64,000 nt of DNA, from positions 496,001-560,000 of the forward strand of contig NZ_CP031311.1 in assembly GCF_004799685.1 (NCBI RefSeq), in the 5' to 3' direction. The number at the start of each line of letters is the position of its first letter. Positions within the stretch are counted from its first letter, which is position 1. Source of the DNA: Halobellus limi (lineage in GTDB: Archaea; Halobacteriota; Halobacteria; Halobacteriales; Haloferacaceae). The notes under the pieces are model-generated. The model saw only the letters and a list, made by a program, of their open reading frames with translations. It searched no databases and had not been told where the DNA came from. The translations under genes and the position numbers were made by a program. Shown here one piece after another: positions 1 through 8,547 of the stretch.

Positions 1-93
1 CTGGTCGATCTCGATCCCGATCTCCTCTCCGGGTTCGAGGTCGCCCTCGACGAGGTGGTCGTCGAGGATTTTTTCCGTGAGCGTCTGTCCCAT
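1..93 (-). CDS. acn: Aconitate hydratase, N-terminal 31 residues (runs off the left edge)
   Basis: The reverse strand opens at an ATG (91-93) and reads MGQTLTEKILDDHLVEGDLE and onward without a stop to the window edge. I recognise this as the N-terminus of haloarchaeal aconitase, the TCA-cycle enzyme that isomerises citrate to isocitrate with a 4Fe-4S cluster. None of the catalytic or cluster-binding residues are inside the window, so the call rests on the start region only. A TATA box at 117-130 lies about 27 bases upstream of the ATG, which fits a leaderless transcript. Confidence 0.8.
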   Translation of the reverse strand, partial: MGQTLTEKILDDHLVEGDLEPGEEIGIEIDQ

Positions 94-116
94 AACACCG
101 GAGAATCGACCGTCTA

Positions 117-130
117 CGATTATAAATCCC
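117..130 (-). promoter_or_regulatory. TATA-box promoter of the aconitase gene
   Basis: On the minus strand the sequence GGGATTTATAATCG is centred about 30 bases upstream of the aconitase ATG. This is the usual haloarchaeal spacing for a leaderless mRNA. It is inferred from position and AT content only. Confidence 0.6.
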
Positions 131-377
131 GCGTGTTTGAGGTCGGAGATATGTCCCTTATACACATAGTGGGTCCTAATTCGATACGAACAGGCACCGT
201 CGTCGTCGATCGATTTTCCGTCCGCAGACACGGTAGGAGGCATACCGGTACACGGCCTGGGGGGGTGTCTGGGTCCACCGGACGAGTGGCATCTCCGCGA
301 AATACTGTCCGGACTCCGAGGGGAGCCGCCCGCCGGGAGAGCGATACGGTTTTGCGCGCGGAATCCGCGCTTCCGCT

Positions 378-845
378 ATGTTCCGCTCCGGCCAGTTCGT
401 CGCCTCGCAGATCGAGTCGGTCTCCGACGAGCAGATCCAGCCGAACGGCGTCGACCTCACGCTCGGCGACGTCCTCGAACAGACCGAACCCGGCCGCGTC
501 GGGGTCGACGGCAAGACCGTCGGCGCCCGTGAGCCCGTAGATGCCGACGCGGACGTCTTCGACCTCGACCGCGGGGGCTACATCCTCCAGTACGCGGAGA
601 CGATTTCCGTCCCCGAGGATCACGTCGGGTTCCTCTACCCGCGCTCGACCCTGATGCGGAACTCGTGTATGCTCAACACGGCCGTCTGGGACGCCGGCTA
701 CGAGGGCAGAGGAGAGGGGCTCCTGCAGGTGCACCACCCGATCAGACTCGAACGCGGCGCGCGCGTCGCCCAGCTCGTGCTGGCGGAAGCGTCCCACGAC
801 GACGTCTACGACGGGACCTACCAGGGCGAGCGAACCGATCGGTAG
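378..845 (+). CDS. dut: dUTPase of the dCTP deaminase-like family
   Basis: A 155-residue protein of the dCTP deaminase/dUTPase trimer fold. It keeps the PNGVDLTL start motif, the phosphate-binding YPRSTLMRN segment (roughly residues 88-96) and the DAGYEG turn. By my alignment, the glutamate that deaminates dCTP (E138 in the E. coli enzyme) is replaced by leucine in the GEGLLQV stretch. This favours hydrolysis of dUTP to dUMP and PPi over deamination, consistent with the haloarchaeal dUTPase annotation I recall. A perfect odd palindrome GCGCGGA-A-TCCGCGC (356-370) ends 7 bases before the ATG and may be an operator or a leader hairpin. The next gene is the PAN ATPase on the same strand, 133 bases on. 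Confidence 0.8.
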   Translation: MFRSGQFVASQIESVSDEQIQPNGVDLTLGDVLEQTEPGRVGVDGKTVGAREPVDADADVFDLDRGGYILQYAETISVPEDHVGFLYPRSTLMRNSCMLNTAVWDAGYEGRGEGLLQVHHPIRLERGARVAQLVLAEASHDDVYDGTYQGERTDR

Positions 846-978
846 AGCGCGGAAGCGCACCCGCTCACGCGGTCGTCGCAGGTCGCGTTCGGGGGATCGG
901 CGGACGCGTCCCGGCTCCCACAAGCCACCGGGGTTACCCAAAGGCACATTTACGACCGACTCCAAGTGCGGGCAACTG

Positions 979-2208
979 ATGTCCCGTAGTCCGTCCCTTC
1001 CAGATCGTCCGCGTCTGGACCTCGACCCGGAAATGTCGGACGCCGAACGCCTCGCGGCGATCCGCCAGCACTACGAACGGCTCCTCAACGTCAACGACGA
1101 ACTCGACGAACGGCTCTCTTCGGCGACCGACCGCCAGGAGGAGCTGCGCGAGGAGGTCGAACAGCTGAAACGTCGCAACGAGACGCTGAAGACCTCCTCG
1201 CTGTACCTCGCGACGGTCGAGGAGCTGACCGACGACGGCATCGTCATCAAACAGCACGGCAACAACCAGGAGGTGCTGACCGAGGCGTCGCCGCACCTCG
1301 ACAGCGAACTCGAAGCGGGCGATCGAGTCGCCATCAACGACTCCTTCGCCATCCAGCAACTGCTGGACGACGAGACCGACTCCCGCGCGCAGGCGATGGA
1401 GATCGAGGCCTCGCCGGCGGTCTCCTACGAGGACATCGGCGGCATCGACGAACAGGTCCGGGAGGTCCGCGAGGCCGTCGAGGACCCGCTCACGAACCCG
1501 GAGATGTTCGAGAAGGTGGGGATCCAGCCGCCGTCGGGCGTCCTCCTGTATGGGCCCCCGGGGACGGGCAAGACGATGCTCGCGAAGGCCGTCGCCAACG
1601 AGACCGACGCTACCTTCATCAAGATGGCCGGCTCCGAGCTGGTGCGGAAGTTCATCGGCGAGGGCTCGCGGCTCGTCCGCGACCTCTTCGACCTCGCCGC
1701 CGAGCGCGAGCCCGCGGTGATCTTCATCGACGAGATTGACGCCGTCGCCGCCAAGCGGACGGACTCGAAGACCTCCGGCGACGCCGAGGTCCAGCGGACG
1801 ATGATGCAGCTCCTCTCGGAGATGGACGGCTTCGACGACCGCGGTGACGTCCGTATCATGGCCGCGACGAACCGCTTCGACATGCTCGACGAGGCGATCC
1901 TCCGCCCCGGCCGCTTCGACCGCCTCATCGAGGTCCCCAAGCCCGCTCCGGAGGGTCGCGAACAGATCCTCGAGATCCACACCCGCGACATGAACGTCGC
2001 CGCCGACGTCGACTTCGCGGACCTCGCCGAGCAGCTGGAGGACTACTCCGGCGCGGAGATCGCCGCGCTGGCCACCGAGGCCGGGATGTTCGCCATCCGC
2101 GACGACCGCACCGAGGTCCGCAGGCAGGACTTCGACGACGCCTACGAGAAGGTCGAGGACGCCGAAGAGCAGACGACGATTCCCGGGCCGACGACCTACC
2201 AGTACTGA
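979..2208 (+). CDS. pan: Proteasome-activating nucleotidase (PAN)
   Basis: A 409-residue AAA+ ATPase that unfolds substrates and feeds them to the 20S proteasome. Visible in order: an N-terminal coiled coil (about residues 20-75), an OB-fold region, Walker A GPPGTGKT (about 192-199), Walker B VIFIDEID (about 246-253), and the second-region-of-homology arginine in RPGRFDR. Length matches archaeal PAN. The extreme C-terminus is Thr-Tyr-Gln-Tyr. The canonical HbYX gate-opening motif needs tyrosine as the second-last residue, whereas here that residue is Gln (see findings). No proteasome subunit gene is nearby. Confidence 0.96.
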   Translation: MSRSPSLPDRPRLDLDPEMSDAERLAAIRQHYERLLNVNDELDERLSSATDRQEELREEVEQLKRRNETLKTSSLYLATVEELTDDGIVIKQHGNNQEVLTEASPHLDSELEAGDRVAINDSFAIQQLLDDETDSRAQAMEIEASPAVSYEDIGGIDEQVREVREAVEDPLTNPEMFEKVGIQPPSGVLLYGPPGTGKTMLAKAVANETDATFIKMAGSELVRKFIGEGSRLVRDLFDLAAEREPAVIFIDEIDAVAAKRTDSKTSGDAEVQRTMMQLLSEMDGFDDRGDVRIMAATNRFDMLDEAILRPGRFDRLIEVPKPAPEGREQILEIHTRDMNVAADVDFADLAEQLEDYSGAEIAALATEAGMFAIRDDRTEVRRQDFDDAYEKVEDAEEQTTIPGPTTYQY

Positions 2209-2241
2209 GCGGTCGGCGCTGGCCGGCCCCGACGGGGTCCC

Positions 2242-2322
2242 GTCGCTCCGATCCGCGGTTCAGCCGCCCCGATCCGCGGTTCCGTCGCTCCGATCCACGC
2301 TCCTGTCGACTCGATCCGTAAC
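2242..2322 (+). repeat. 21-bp degenerate tandem repeat, about 3.9 units
   Basis: Units begin at 2242, 2263, 2284 and 2305. All share the pattern G(T/C)CG(C/A)(T/C)(C)CGATCC followed by a variable tail. The array fills the 144-base gap between pan and the arginine decarboxylase gene and ends just before the AT-rich CCGCTTATTC stretch that is the likely promoter of the latter. No coding potential is evident. Confidence 0.7.
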
Positions 2323-2352
2323 CGCTTATTCTCCGCGCCGCCGTTGTCCGGT

Positions 2353-2823
2353 ATGAGCACGATTCGGATCGTCCGCGGCGTCGGCGACGCGCCGACGAAG
2401 ATGGCCTCCTACGACGCGGCGCTCGCCGACGCGAACGTCCACAACTACAACCTGGTTACGGTCTCGTCGGTGATCCCCGCCGGCGCGACCGTCGAGGACG
2501 TCGGCACCGCTCCCGATCTCGGTCCGGCCGGGGACCGCCTCACGGTCGTCGAGGCGCGGGCGACGACCGGCGGCGTCGGCACCGTTTCGGCCGCCCTCGG
2601 TTGGACGGTCGGACCGGGGCCGGGGCTGTTCTACGAGGCCTCCGGCGAGGACCCCGGCGCGGTGCGGCGAAGCGTCGAGGTCGGTCTCGCCGCCGGCCGC
2701 GACCTCCGCGAGTGGGTCTTCGACGACGAGCACGTCACGGTCACGACGGCGGAGGCCGACGGCGAGGGGTACACGACCGCGGTCGAACTCGCCGTCTACG
2801 GCGAGAGCGAACCGATCTTTTGA
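2353..2823 (+). CDS. pdaD: Pyruvoyl-dependent arginine decarboxylase
   Basis: A 156-residue proenzyme that cleaves itself at a Ser-Ser bond to make the pyruvoyl cofactor, then decarboxylates arginine to agmatine. The self-cleavage site is the VSSVIP motif, with Ser38-Ser39 as the scissile pair. The N-terminal GVGDAPTKMASYDAAL segment matches the family. I chose the ATG at 2353 over an upstream in-frame TTG because it lies next to the family's conserved start. In archaea agmatine serves polyamine synthesis and, through TiaS, tRNA-Ile2 modification. A TiaS gene is also in this window (27689-28966). Confidence 0.93.
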   Translation: MSTIRIVRGVGDAPTKMASYDAALADANVHNYNLVTVSSVIPAGATVEDVGTAPDLGPAGDRLTVVEARATTGGVGTVSAALGWTVGPGPGLFYEASGEDPGAVRRSVEVGLAAGRDLREWVFDDEHVTVTTAEADGEGYTTAVELAVYGESEPIF

Positions 2824-2876
2824 CCCCGCCGACGCCTTTATCACTCGTCTTCCCCTACTGGCAACGACACTCCCTA

Positions 2877-3257
2877 ATGAACGGAAACAACCCGTACGCG
2901 GGCGCACCCGGCGTCGTCGATGCCGGCCGTCCCGAGGACATCGATCTCTCGGCGGCACAGGTACGAGAACTCCGTACTGCCGTTGCCGGTATCGTCTCTC
3001 GGACGCAGACGTACCTGCCGGAGGGGTACGCCGTCGGCTCGGAACTCTCCTACGGGGCCAACGGCCCGCAGGCGACCGTCGCGGTCCGTCCGCCGGCCGG
3101 CCGCCCGGTCAGCGCCGGGTTCACGCCGGACGAGGAGGACCTCGAATCGGGGCTCACCGACGAGGACCGCGACGAGGTGGCCCGCGGCCTCGCCGCGAGC
3201 GCGGCGCTCCAGGTGATGAACACCGTCGGCGACGGTCTCACGCCGACCGCGCGGTAA
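2877..3257 (+). CDS. Conserved haloarchaeal protein of unknown function (DUF5811-like)
   Basis: A 126-residue soluble protein lying 53 bases after pdaD and probably in the same unit. It has a short Asn/Gly/Pro-rich N-terminus, a helical middle (DLSAAQVRELRTAVAGI) and a likely beta segment ending in a helix. There is no signal peptide, membrane segment or catalytic motif. I recall small haloarchaeal proteins of this type being labelled DUF5811, but cannot confirm it. The ATG at 2877 is preferred because the upstream in-frame extension overlaps pdaD and is low-complexity Arg-rich. Confidence 0.7.
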   Translation: MNGNNPYAGAPGVVDAGRPEDIDLSAAQVRELRTAVAGIVSRTQTYLPEGYAVGSELSYGANGPQATVAVRPPAGRPVSAGFTPDEEDLESGLTDEDRDEVARGLAASAALQVMNTVGDGLTPTAR

Positions 3258-3270
3258 CTCGATTTCGGGA

Positions 3271-3309
3271 CCGAACGCGCACGCGTTCGGTAACGGCTTT
3301 CTATTTTTT
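3271..3309 (+). terminator. Hairpin plus T-tract terminator after the pdaD unit
   Basis: The arms CCGAACGCG and CGCGTTCGG (3271-3290) form a nearly perfect hairpin. It is followed by TAACGG and a T-rich tract ending in six Ts (to 3309). It lies 13 bases after the stop of the preceding gene. This resembles a bacterial intrinsic terminator; in archaea the T-tract alone may suffice. Confidence 0.6.
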
Positions 3310-3399
3310 CACCCCCGACGAAGGTCCGACCCACCGGACGCGTGCACCGGATGCTCCCGACCCAACGATTATGGCCGTCGCAACCGACGACCCGGCACG

Positions 3400-4296
3400 A
3401 TGAGTCCACACGGCTCGCCGAACGCGCCCCTCCCGGACGTCCCCTCGGCCGAACGGGCGTTCCGCGAGGTGGGCGACGTCACGCTGCACGTCGTCGCCGC
3501 GGGCGACCCCGCGGACCCGCTGGTCGTCCTCCTGCACGGCTTTCCGGAGTTCTGGTACGAGTGGCGCGCTCACGTCGAACACCTCGTCGACGCGGGCTAC
3601 CGCGTGCTCGTGCCGGACCAGCGCGGCTACAACCGCAGCGACAAGCCCTCGGGGCTCGACGCCTACCGGATGGGCCGCCTCTCGGCGGACGTCGTCGACC
3701 TCGTCGAGAGCGAGGAACGCGAGACGGCGCACGTCGTCGGCCACGACTGGGGAGCCGCCGTCGCGTGGGACGCCGCGCTCCGGCATCCGGGGACGGTCGA
3801 CCGACTGGGCATCATCAACGTCCCGCATCCGACGGTCTTCGAGCGGTTCCTCAAAACGAAGCCCAGACAGATGGCAAAAAGCTGGTACATGTTCTACTTC
3901 CAGCTACCGAAACTGCCCGAGTGGAACGCGAGCCGCAACGGCTACGAGTTCGTGACGTCCGCGATGCGAGAGGGGGCCCGTCCGGGGACGTTCTCGGAGA
4001 CGGACTTCGAGCGGTACCGCGCCGCGTGGGCCGAGGAGGGCGCGCTCACGGCGATGATCGACTGGTACCGGGCGCTCTTCCGCCGGCGCGACGACCCGCC
4101 GCGCGAGCGCGTCGCGGCGCCGACGCTGGTGCTGTGGGGCGAGAACGACCAGGCGCTCGTCCCCGAGATGGCCTCCGAGAGCGTCACGTACTGCGAGGAC
4201 GGTCGACTCGAACGGTTCCCCGAGGCCACCCACTGGCTCCCGCACGAGGAACCCGACCGCGTTTCGGACCTGCTGGTCGAGCATCTCGACGGCTGA
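3400..4296 (+). CDS. Alpha/beta hydrolase, epoxide-hydrolase-like
   Basis: A 298-residue alpha/beta hydrolase close to soluble epoxide hydrolases and haloalkane dehalogenases. It shows the oxyanion-hole motif HGFPEFWYEW (from His46), the nucleophile elbow GHDWGA with Asp116 as nucleophile (Asp rather than Ser is the hallmark of this subgroup), and the C-terminal ATHWLPHEEP with His278 as catalytic base. The cap-domain Tyr residues in SWYMFYFQLP would activate an epoxide. The natural substrate cannot be read from the sequence. It stands alone between a terminator-like T-tract and the convergent infB gene. Confidence 0.85.
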   Translation: MSPHGSPNAPLPDVPSAERAFREVGDVTLHVVAAGDPADPLVVLLHGFPEFWYEWRAHVEHLVDAGYRVLVPDQRGYNRSDKPSGLDAYRMGRLSADVVDLVESEERETAHVVGHDWGAAVAWDAALRHPGTVDRLGIINVPHPTVFERFLKTKPRQMAKSWYMFYFQLPKLPEWNASRNGYEFVTSAMREGARPGTFSETDFERYRAAWAEEGALTAMIDWYRALFRRRDDPPRERVAAPTLVLWGENDQALVPEMASESVTYCEDGRLERFPEATHWLPHEEPDRVSDLLVEHLDG

Positions 4297-4365
4297 GGCG
4301 GTGTCGCCGCGTCAACAACGATGCCGTGCCGTAGATTGGAACGCTCGCGTGAGCCGCAGACGGGG

Positions 4366-6174
4366 TTATTTCCCCCAGAAGGGGTCGCGCTTTCTGTGCT
4401 TGTCGAGGTAGCTCGTCAGCGCCTCCAGTTCGTCGGCCGGGATGTCGTCTGCGAGTTCCTGTTCGAGGATCTTCGCGTGCTTCTCGGGCAGGTCGATCCA
4501 CAGTTCGTCGCCCTCATCGATCTGTCTCCCCACCGTGGGGCCGTCGATGGCGACCGACACGCGCGTCCCCGCGCGCGCCTCCGAGACGTCCTCGCCCTGC
4601 TCTTGGATGCCCGAGAGCTGGCCGACGCGGGTCGTCTCGTTGCCCTCCCACTTCACGACGTTCTGGTTGTTCTTCAGCGTCCCCGAGAGCACCTCGACGC
4701 CGACGACGGCGGGATCGGACTGCCGGAACACGTGGTCTTCGAGGATGCGGAAGCGACACGGCCGGACGATCTTGTCGAGCACCGTCTCCTGCTGTGCGCG
4801 CTCGATCTCGTCGACGTAGCCCTCGTACCCCTCGACGAGCTGGTAGATGACGTCGTCCTCGAACAGCCGCACCTCGCTCTCGTCGAGTTCGCTCTCGGCG
4901 TTCGAGAGCACGTCGACGTTGAACCCGAGGATGACGCGGTGCTTCTCCTCGTTGGCCGTCGAGGCGACCGCGACGTCCCGCGGGGCGACGTCGCCGACCT
5001 CCGCGCGGAGGATCGGGACCTCGGCCTCCCGGAGGGCGTTGGCCATCGCTTCCAGACTCCCAAGCGTGTCGGCCTTGACGACGACGCCCTCCTCCTCGGT
5101 GGAGACCTGGATCTCGGCGAGTTCGGACTCGACCTCCTCGATCACGTCGTCGAGGTCGCGGTCGCGGACGACGCGGATCGGCGCGCCGGCCATCGCGTCG
5201 TCGAGTTCGGGCGCGGCGATCTTGATCCCCGCGGCGGCGCGGACCTCCTCGACCTTGTCGAAGCGCTTCTCGACTCTGATCTCCGCGTTCGGTCGGGGCT
5301 GCAGGAGCGCCCGCACCTCGGTCACGATCGGGCCGTCGATCCCGCCGACGACGATCTCGTCGTCCGCGCGGACGCTGCCGTCGTAGAGGACGACGTCGAC
5401 CGTCGCGCCGAACCCCCGCTCGTCCTTGACTTCGAGCACCGTCCCCGCGCCGGGGCCGCTGACGTCGACGGCCATCTGCTCCTTCATGTAGCGCTGGGAG
5501 AGCCCCATCAGGACGGCGAGCAGGTCCGGGATCCCCTCGCTTGTGATCGCCGAGAGGGGGACGACGCCGACGTTCTTCGTGAAGTTCTGGACGCGCCAGT
5601 ACAGATCGGCAGAGAAGCCCTCGTCGGAGAGGTCGCCGATGATCTCATAGAGGTTCTCGTCGAGTCGGCTCTTGGCGTTCTGCGATTGCTTCTCGTAGGT
5701 CTCCTGGATCGGTCGCCCGTCGTTGGGGTTCCACCCCGGCGTGGTGTCGATCTTGTTCGCGGCGACGACGAACGGCGTCCCGGTCCGCTGGAGGATCTCC
5801 AGCGCCTCGATGGTCTGCGGTTGGAAGCCGTCGTTGACGTCGACGACGACGACCGCGATGTCCGCTAACGCGCCGCCCCGAGAGCGCAGCGTCGTGAACG
5901 AGTGGTGACCCGGCGTGTCGATGAACAGTAGCCCCGGCAGGTCGAAGTCCGTCGGGTCGACGAGGTCGCCGGCCATCTCCGAGACCGTCTCTAAGGGGAC
6001 CGCCGTCGCGCCGATGTGCTGGGTGATCGCACCGGCCTCGCCCTCGCTCACCGCGGAGCCGCGGATCGTATCGAGGAGGGTCGTCTTGCCGTGGTCGACG
6101 TGGCCGAGAACGGCGACTATCGGTGTCCGTAGCGCGTTCGATTCGGCTGTCGAGGCGGCGTCGGTGTCAGACAT
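4366..6174 (-). CDS. infB: Translation initiation factor IF-2 (aIF5B)
   Basis: A 602-residue translational GTPase that promotes subunit joining and initiator tRNA binding. It carries G1 GHVDHGKTT (residues 24-32), G3 DTPGHHSF, G4 NKID, then the aIF5B-type domains and the [19 protein letters not shown] domain IV segment. It has the short N-terminus typical of archaeal aIF5B. On the minus strand GGGGTGA lies 6-12 bases before the ATG, a usable Shine-Dalgarno, so this mRNA is probably leadered. It is divergent from the PRC-barrel and Nob1 genes. Confidence 0.97.
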   Translation of the reverse strand: MSDTDAASTAESNALRTPIVAVLGHVDHGKTTLLDTIRGSAVSEGEAGAITQHIGATAVPLETVSEMAGDLVDPTDFDLPGLLFIDTPGHHSFTTLRSRGGALADIAVVVVDVNDGFQPQTIEALEILQRTGTPFVVAANKIDTTPGWNPNDGRPIQETYEKQSQNAKSRLDENLYEIIGDLSDEGFSADLYWRVQNFTKNVGVVPLSAITSEGIPDLLAVLMGLSQRYMKEQMAVDVSGPGAGTVLEVKDERGFGATVDVVLYDGSVRADDEIVVGGIDGPIVTEVRALLQPRPNAEIRVEKRFDKVEEVRAAAGIKIAAPELDDAMAGAPIRVVRDRDLDDVIEEVESELAEIQVSTEEEGVVVKADTLGSLEAMANALREAEVPILRAEVGDVAPRDVAVASTANEEKHRVILGFNVDVLSNAESELDESEVRLFEDDVIYQLVEGYEGYVDEIERAQQETVLDKIVRPCRFRILEDHVFRQSDPAVVGVEVLSGTLKNNQNVVKWEGNETTRVGQLSGIQEQGEDVSEARAGTRVSVAIDGPTVGRQIDEGDELWIDLPEKHAKILEQELADDIPADELEALTSYLDKHRKRDPFWGK

Positions 6175-6402
6175 AGAGAATCACCCCGGAGAAATTCCTT
6201 ACCGTAACTCACTGCTGGACTGTAGTTAAGTCCATCGTCATCCGCGGACGGCGGCGATCACGTCCGCTGTGGCTTCCGACGAGCGAGTTCGGATTCACCG
6301 CGACTGCCGCCCTCGTGTCCGATGAACACTCCGGCGCCGATCGGACCGCCCGTTCTCGCGCCGCCCGTGGCGTTTATGTGATAGTACGAAGTAGCGTGAG
6401 GT

Positions 6403-6660
6403 ATGCCGGACGAACTCGCGGAGGACCTCTCCGGGAAGGGCGTGATGGGGGCGGACGGAGCCCAACTCGGAGCGCTGTACAACGTCGAGATGAACGTCAA
6501 GACCGGGACGATCGGCGATCTGCTCGTCTCGCCGTACGAGGACGTCAATCCGAACGCGCTCGGATTCGAGACGGGGACCGACGAGGAGAACGAGACGATC
6601 GTTCGCGTCCCCGTCTCCCGCGTACAGGACGTCAAAGACTACATCGTCGTGCAACCATAA
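6403..6660 (+). CDS. PRC-barrel domain protein
   Basis: An 85-residue single PRC-barrel domain: KGVMGADGAQLGALYNVEMN, then GTIGDLLVSP and IVRVPVSRVQDVKDYIVV at the end. PRC barrels bind protein or RNA partners, and stand-alone archaeal ones are linked to RNA and ribosome metabolism or cell division. It is 16 bases upstream of the nob1 gene and very likely cotranscribed with it, which favours a ribosome-maturation role; that is inference from context. Confidence 0.85.
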   Translation: MPDELAEDLSGKGVMGADGAQLGALYNVEMNVKTGTIGDLLVSPYEDVNPNALGFETGTDEENETIVRVPVSRVQDVKDYIVVQP

Positions 6661-6676
6661 CTGAAGGCGACGTCCG

Positions 6677-7135
6677 ATGCAGGTTCTCGATTCTTCGGCG
6701 TTCATCCACGAGTACCACACCACAGACGAGATCGCCTCCATTCCGATGGTCCGCGAGGAACTGGAGGGCGAGGCGTCGTACCGTTACGACGCCGACGAGG
6801 GCTCCGGGATGCACGTCCACATCCCCGCCGCTGGCACTGTCGAGAAGATCCAGCGCGCGGCCCGCGAGACGGGCGACTCCGAGACGCTCTCGGAGACCGA
6901 CGTCAGACTGCTCGCGGCGGCGTTCGAACTCGACGCCGTCCTCGTCACCGACGACTACGCGATGCAGAACGTCGCCGACCACGTCGACGTCGAGGTGAAG
7001 ATCATCGCCCGCGAGGGCATCTCCGAGACGCGCGAGTGGACGTTCCAGTGTCAGGGCTGCGGGCGGGAGTTCGACGAGCACCGGGATCGGTGTCCGATCT
7101 GCGGGACGGAGCTGGCGCGGAAGAACCCCGCCTGA
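6677..7135 (+). CDS. nob1: rRNA maturation endonuclease Nob1 (PIN domain plus zinc ribbon)
   Basis: A 152-residue protein with an N-terminal PIN nuclease domain. The first acidic residue is Asp5 in VLDSSAFI, with later acidic residues in the SETDVRLLAAA and VTDDYAMQN motifs. The C-terminal zinc ribbon has CxxC pairs at Cys125/128 and Cys139/142. This architecture is that of Nob1, which cuts the 3' end of 16S rRNA in archaea. It follows the PRC-barrel gene by 16 bases. IF-2, another ribosome-linked gene, is divergent next door. Confidence 0.92.
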   Translation: MQVLDSSAFIHEYHTTDEIASIPMVREELEGEASYRYDADEGSGMHVHIPAAGTVEKIQRAARETGDSETLSETDVRLLAAAFELDAVLVTDDYAMQNVADHVDVEVKIIAREGISETREWTFQCQGCGREFDEHRDRCPICGTELARKNPA

Positions 7136-7172
7136 CGGGATCGGAGGGGTGTTTGTGCGTTCTCGCCGCGAG

Positions 7173-7919
7173 CTATCCGACCAGCCCCGTCGTCGTCGCG
7201 TAGACGGCCGCGAACTGGACGGTGTTGAACAGCCCGTGGACGACAGCCGGGACCACGAGGTTCTCGCTCTTCTCGTAGACGACCCCGAGGACGCCGCCCA
7301 GAACGAGGACGGTCCCGAGCGTCGCGAGCAGGCCGTCGCCGCTGTAGGAGGAGAGATGCACCGCGGCGAAGACGGCGCTCGCGGCTGCGACGGCGATGGG
7401 CGTCCCGTAGGCTCGCCGGAACTGCCCCTGGACGATCCCCCGGAAGATCAGCTCCTCGGTGGGCCCGACGAGCAGGATCGTCACCGGGATCAGATACAGG
7501 AAGTAGACCGGCTGGCCGCTCCCCTGGTCGACGATGGCGCTGTCTGCGCCCTGGATGCCCAGGGCACCGAGCACCGCGGTAGCGCCGACGTACAGTGCGA
7601 GCAGCCCGGCGAAGCCGCCGACGAGCCACTTCAGATCGCGGCGGGTCGGGTAACGCGTCGGAACCAGATCCGTCTGGTCGGTCACGACGAGGTAGCCGAC
7701 GCCCGCGACGCCGAAGCCGACGAACTGGAACGCGCTCTGCAGCGCCAGCCCGAGCGCGCTCTCGCGGCCGATTCCCGCGGCGTCGAGGAGCGGATAGCCG
7801 AGCGAGACGGCGATCGATGCCACCAGCACGACGAGGAGCACGACGACGAGCGCGCCGCCGATCGCGCGGAGGTGCGTCCGCGGGTCGTCGATCGGGAGCG
7901 AGCGGGCGTCCGAGGCCAT
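7173..7919 (-). CDS. CPBP-family intramembrane glutamic protease
   Basis: A 248-residue polytopic membrane protein with about seven hydrophobic segments. The CPBP/Abi motifs are present: EExxxR as Glu155-Glu156 to Arg160, FxxxH ending at His188, and HxxxN as His228 to Asn232. These residues form the active site of Rce1-type CAAX prenyl proteases. The substrate is unknown; in haloarchaea such proteins are candidates for membrane protein processing. I chose the ATG at 7919, because the upstream in-frame extension is Arg/Pro-rich and unlike the family. Convergent with nob1. Confidence 0.88.
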   Translation of the reverse strand: MASDARSLPIDDPRTHLRAIGGALVVVLLVVLVASIAVSLGYPLLDAAGIGRESALGLALQSAFQFVGFGVAGVGYLVVTDQTDLVPTRYPTRRDLKWLVGGFAGLLALYVGATAVLGALGIQGADSAIVDQGSGQPVYFLYLIPVTILLVGPTEELIFRGIVQGQFRRAYGTPIAVAAASAVFAAVHLSSYSGDGLLATLGTVLVLGGVLGVVYEKSENLVVPAVVHGLFNTVQFAAVYATTTGLVG

Positions 7920-8040
7920 TGATCGCTTCGAGGTACGGCATCGGCGCGAATAGGGATACCGGTCCCGTGGCGTCGGATCGGGGTCGCCGCCGCGTCCGCG
8001 CGTCGGGACGTCTTTCATCGTCGCCGCCGTACCGTCTCCC

Positions 8041-8442
8041 ATGACGACTCACTGTGAGGTCTGTGACCGCCCGCTCGTTCGGGTGGCGGTCCCGTCAGAT
8101 CTCCGCGAGCACGCCCCCGAAGGGGCCGCGACGGTCGGGACCTGTCCGCGCTGTCTCCGCACGTATCCGACCGCGGACGACGAGGGTTCGGAACCGGACG
8201 GGGAGGCGAAGCTTCCGGCGGCGATTCCGGACGGCGACGGTGGCGTCGCGCTGCTGCTCGCGCTCGCGCTCCTCGACTCGCTGGCGACGAACCGCGCGGC
8301 GATCCAATCGCTCGTCGAGCACGCGGAGGCGTCGGGGGCGGACGTCTTCCTGACGCTGGATCGACTCGCCGCCGACGAGTCCGTCGACCCCCACGTCGAC
8401 CTGGAGCGTCGCCGCCGACAACTCGTGTCGCTGCTCGATTAG
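8041..8442 (+). CDS. Small haloarchaeal zinc-ribbon-like protein (DUF6276-like)
   Basis: A 133-residue protein with two Cys pairs in the first 40 residues (CEVC near residue 5, CPRC near 37). The pairs suggest a zinc ribbon. A linker and a helical hydrophobic stretch (VALLLALALLDSL) follow, with a charged C-terminus. I recall similar haloarchaeal proteins as DUF6276 but cannot verify it, and no function is known to me. It is divergent from the CPBP protease (121 bases apart) and 105 bases upstream of the aldolase gene. Confidence 0.7.
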   Translation: MTTHCEVCDRPLVRVAVPSDLREHAPEGAATVGTCPRCLRTYPTADDEGSEPDGEAKLPAAIPDGDGGVALLLALALLDSLATNRAAIQSLVEHAEASGADVFLTLDRLAADESVDPHVDLERRRRQLVSLLD

Positions 8443-8456
8443 TGACGAGTAACCTG

Positions 8457-8531
8457 ACTCGGTAGGGACGGTGATAGTGATCCCTCTAGGAAAAGCTCCG
8501 GAGATAGCGGGGAAAGAATAAAACTCGGTAG
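8457..8531 (+). promoter_or_regulatory. Aldolase promoter with candidate operators
   Basis: A TATA-like AGAATAAAAC (8515-8524) lies 24-33 bases before the fba ATG. Upstream, arms AGGGA (8464-8468) and TCCCT (8481-8485) form an interrupted palindrome. The 9-mer ACTCGGTAG occurs at 8457-8465 and again at 8523-8531, flanking the TATA box. Sugar-responsive control is plausible, since haloarchaeal FBP aldolase genes belong to sugar catabolism and gfcR lies at 22320, but no binding is shown by the sequence. Confidence 0.4.
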
Positions 8532-8547
8532 AGGTGTACTCGTATAT

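Noticed and set aside
4321-5868. 515-residue open frame opposite infB
   Set aside because: Antisense to a certain gene; composition (Asp/Val/Leu/Arg with DVDD runs) is the mirror of the GC-rich codon bias and no family motif is present.
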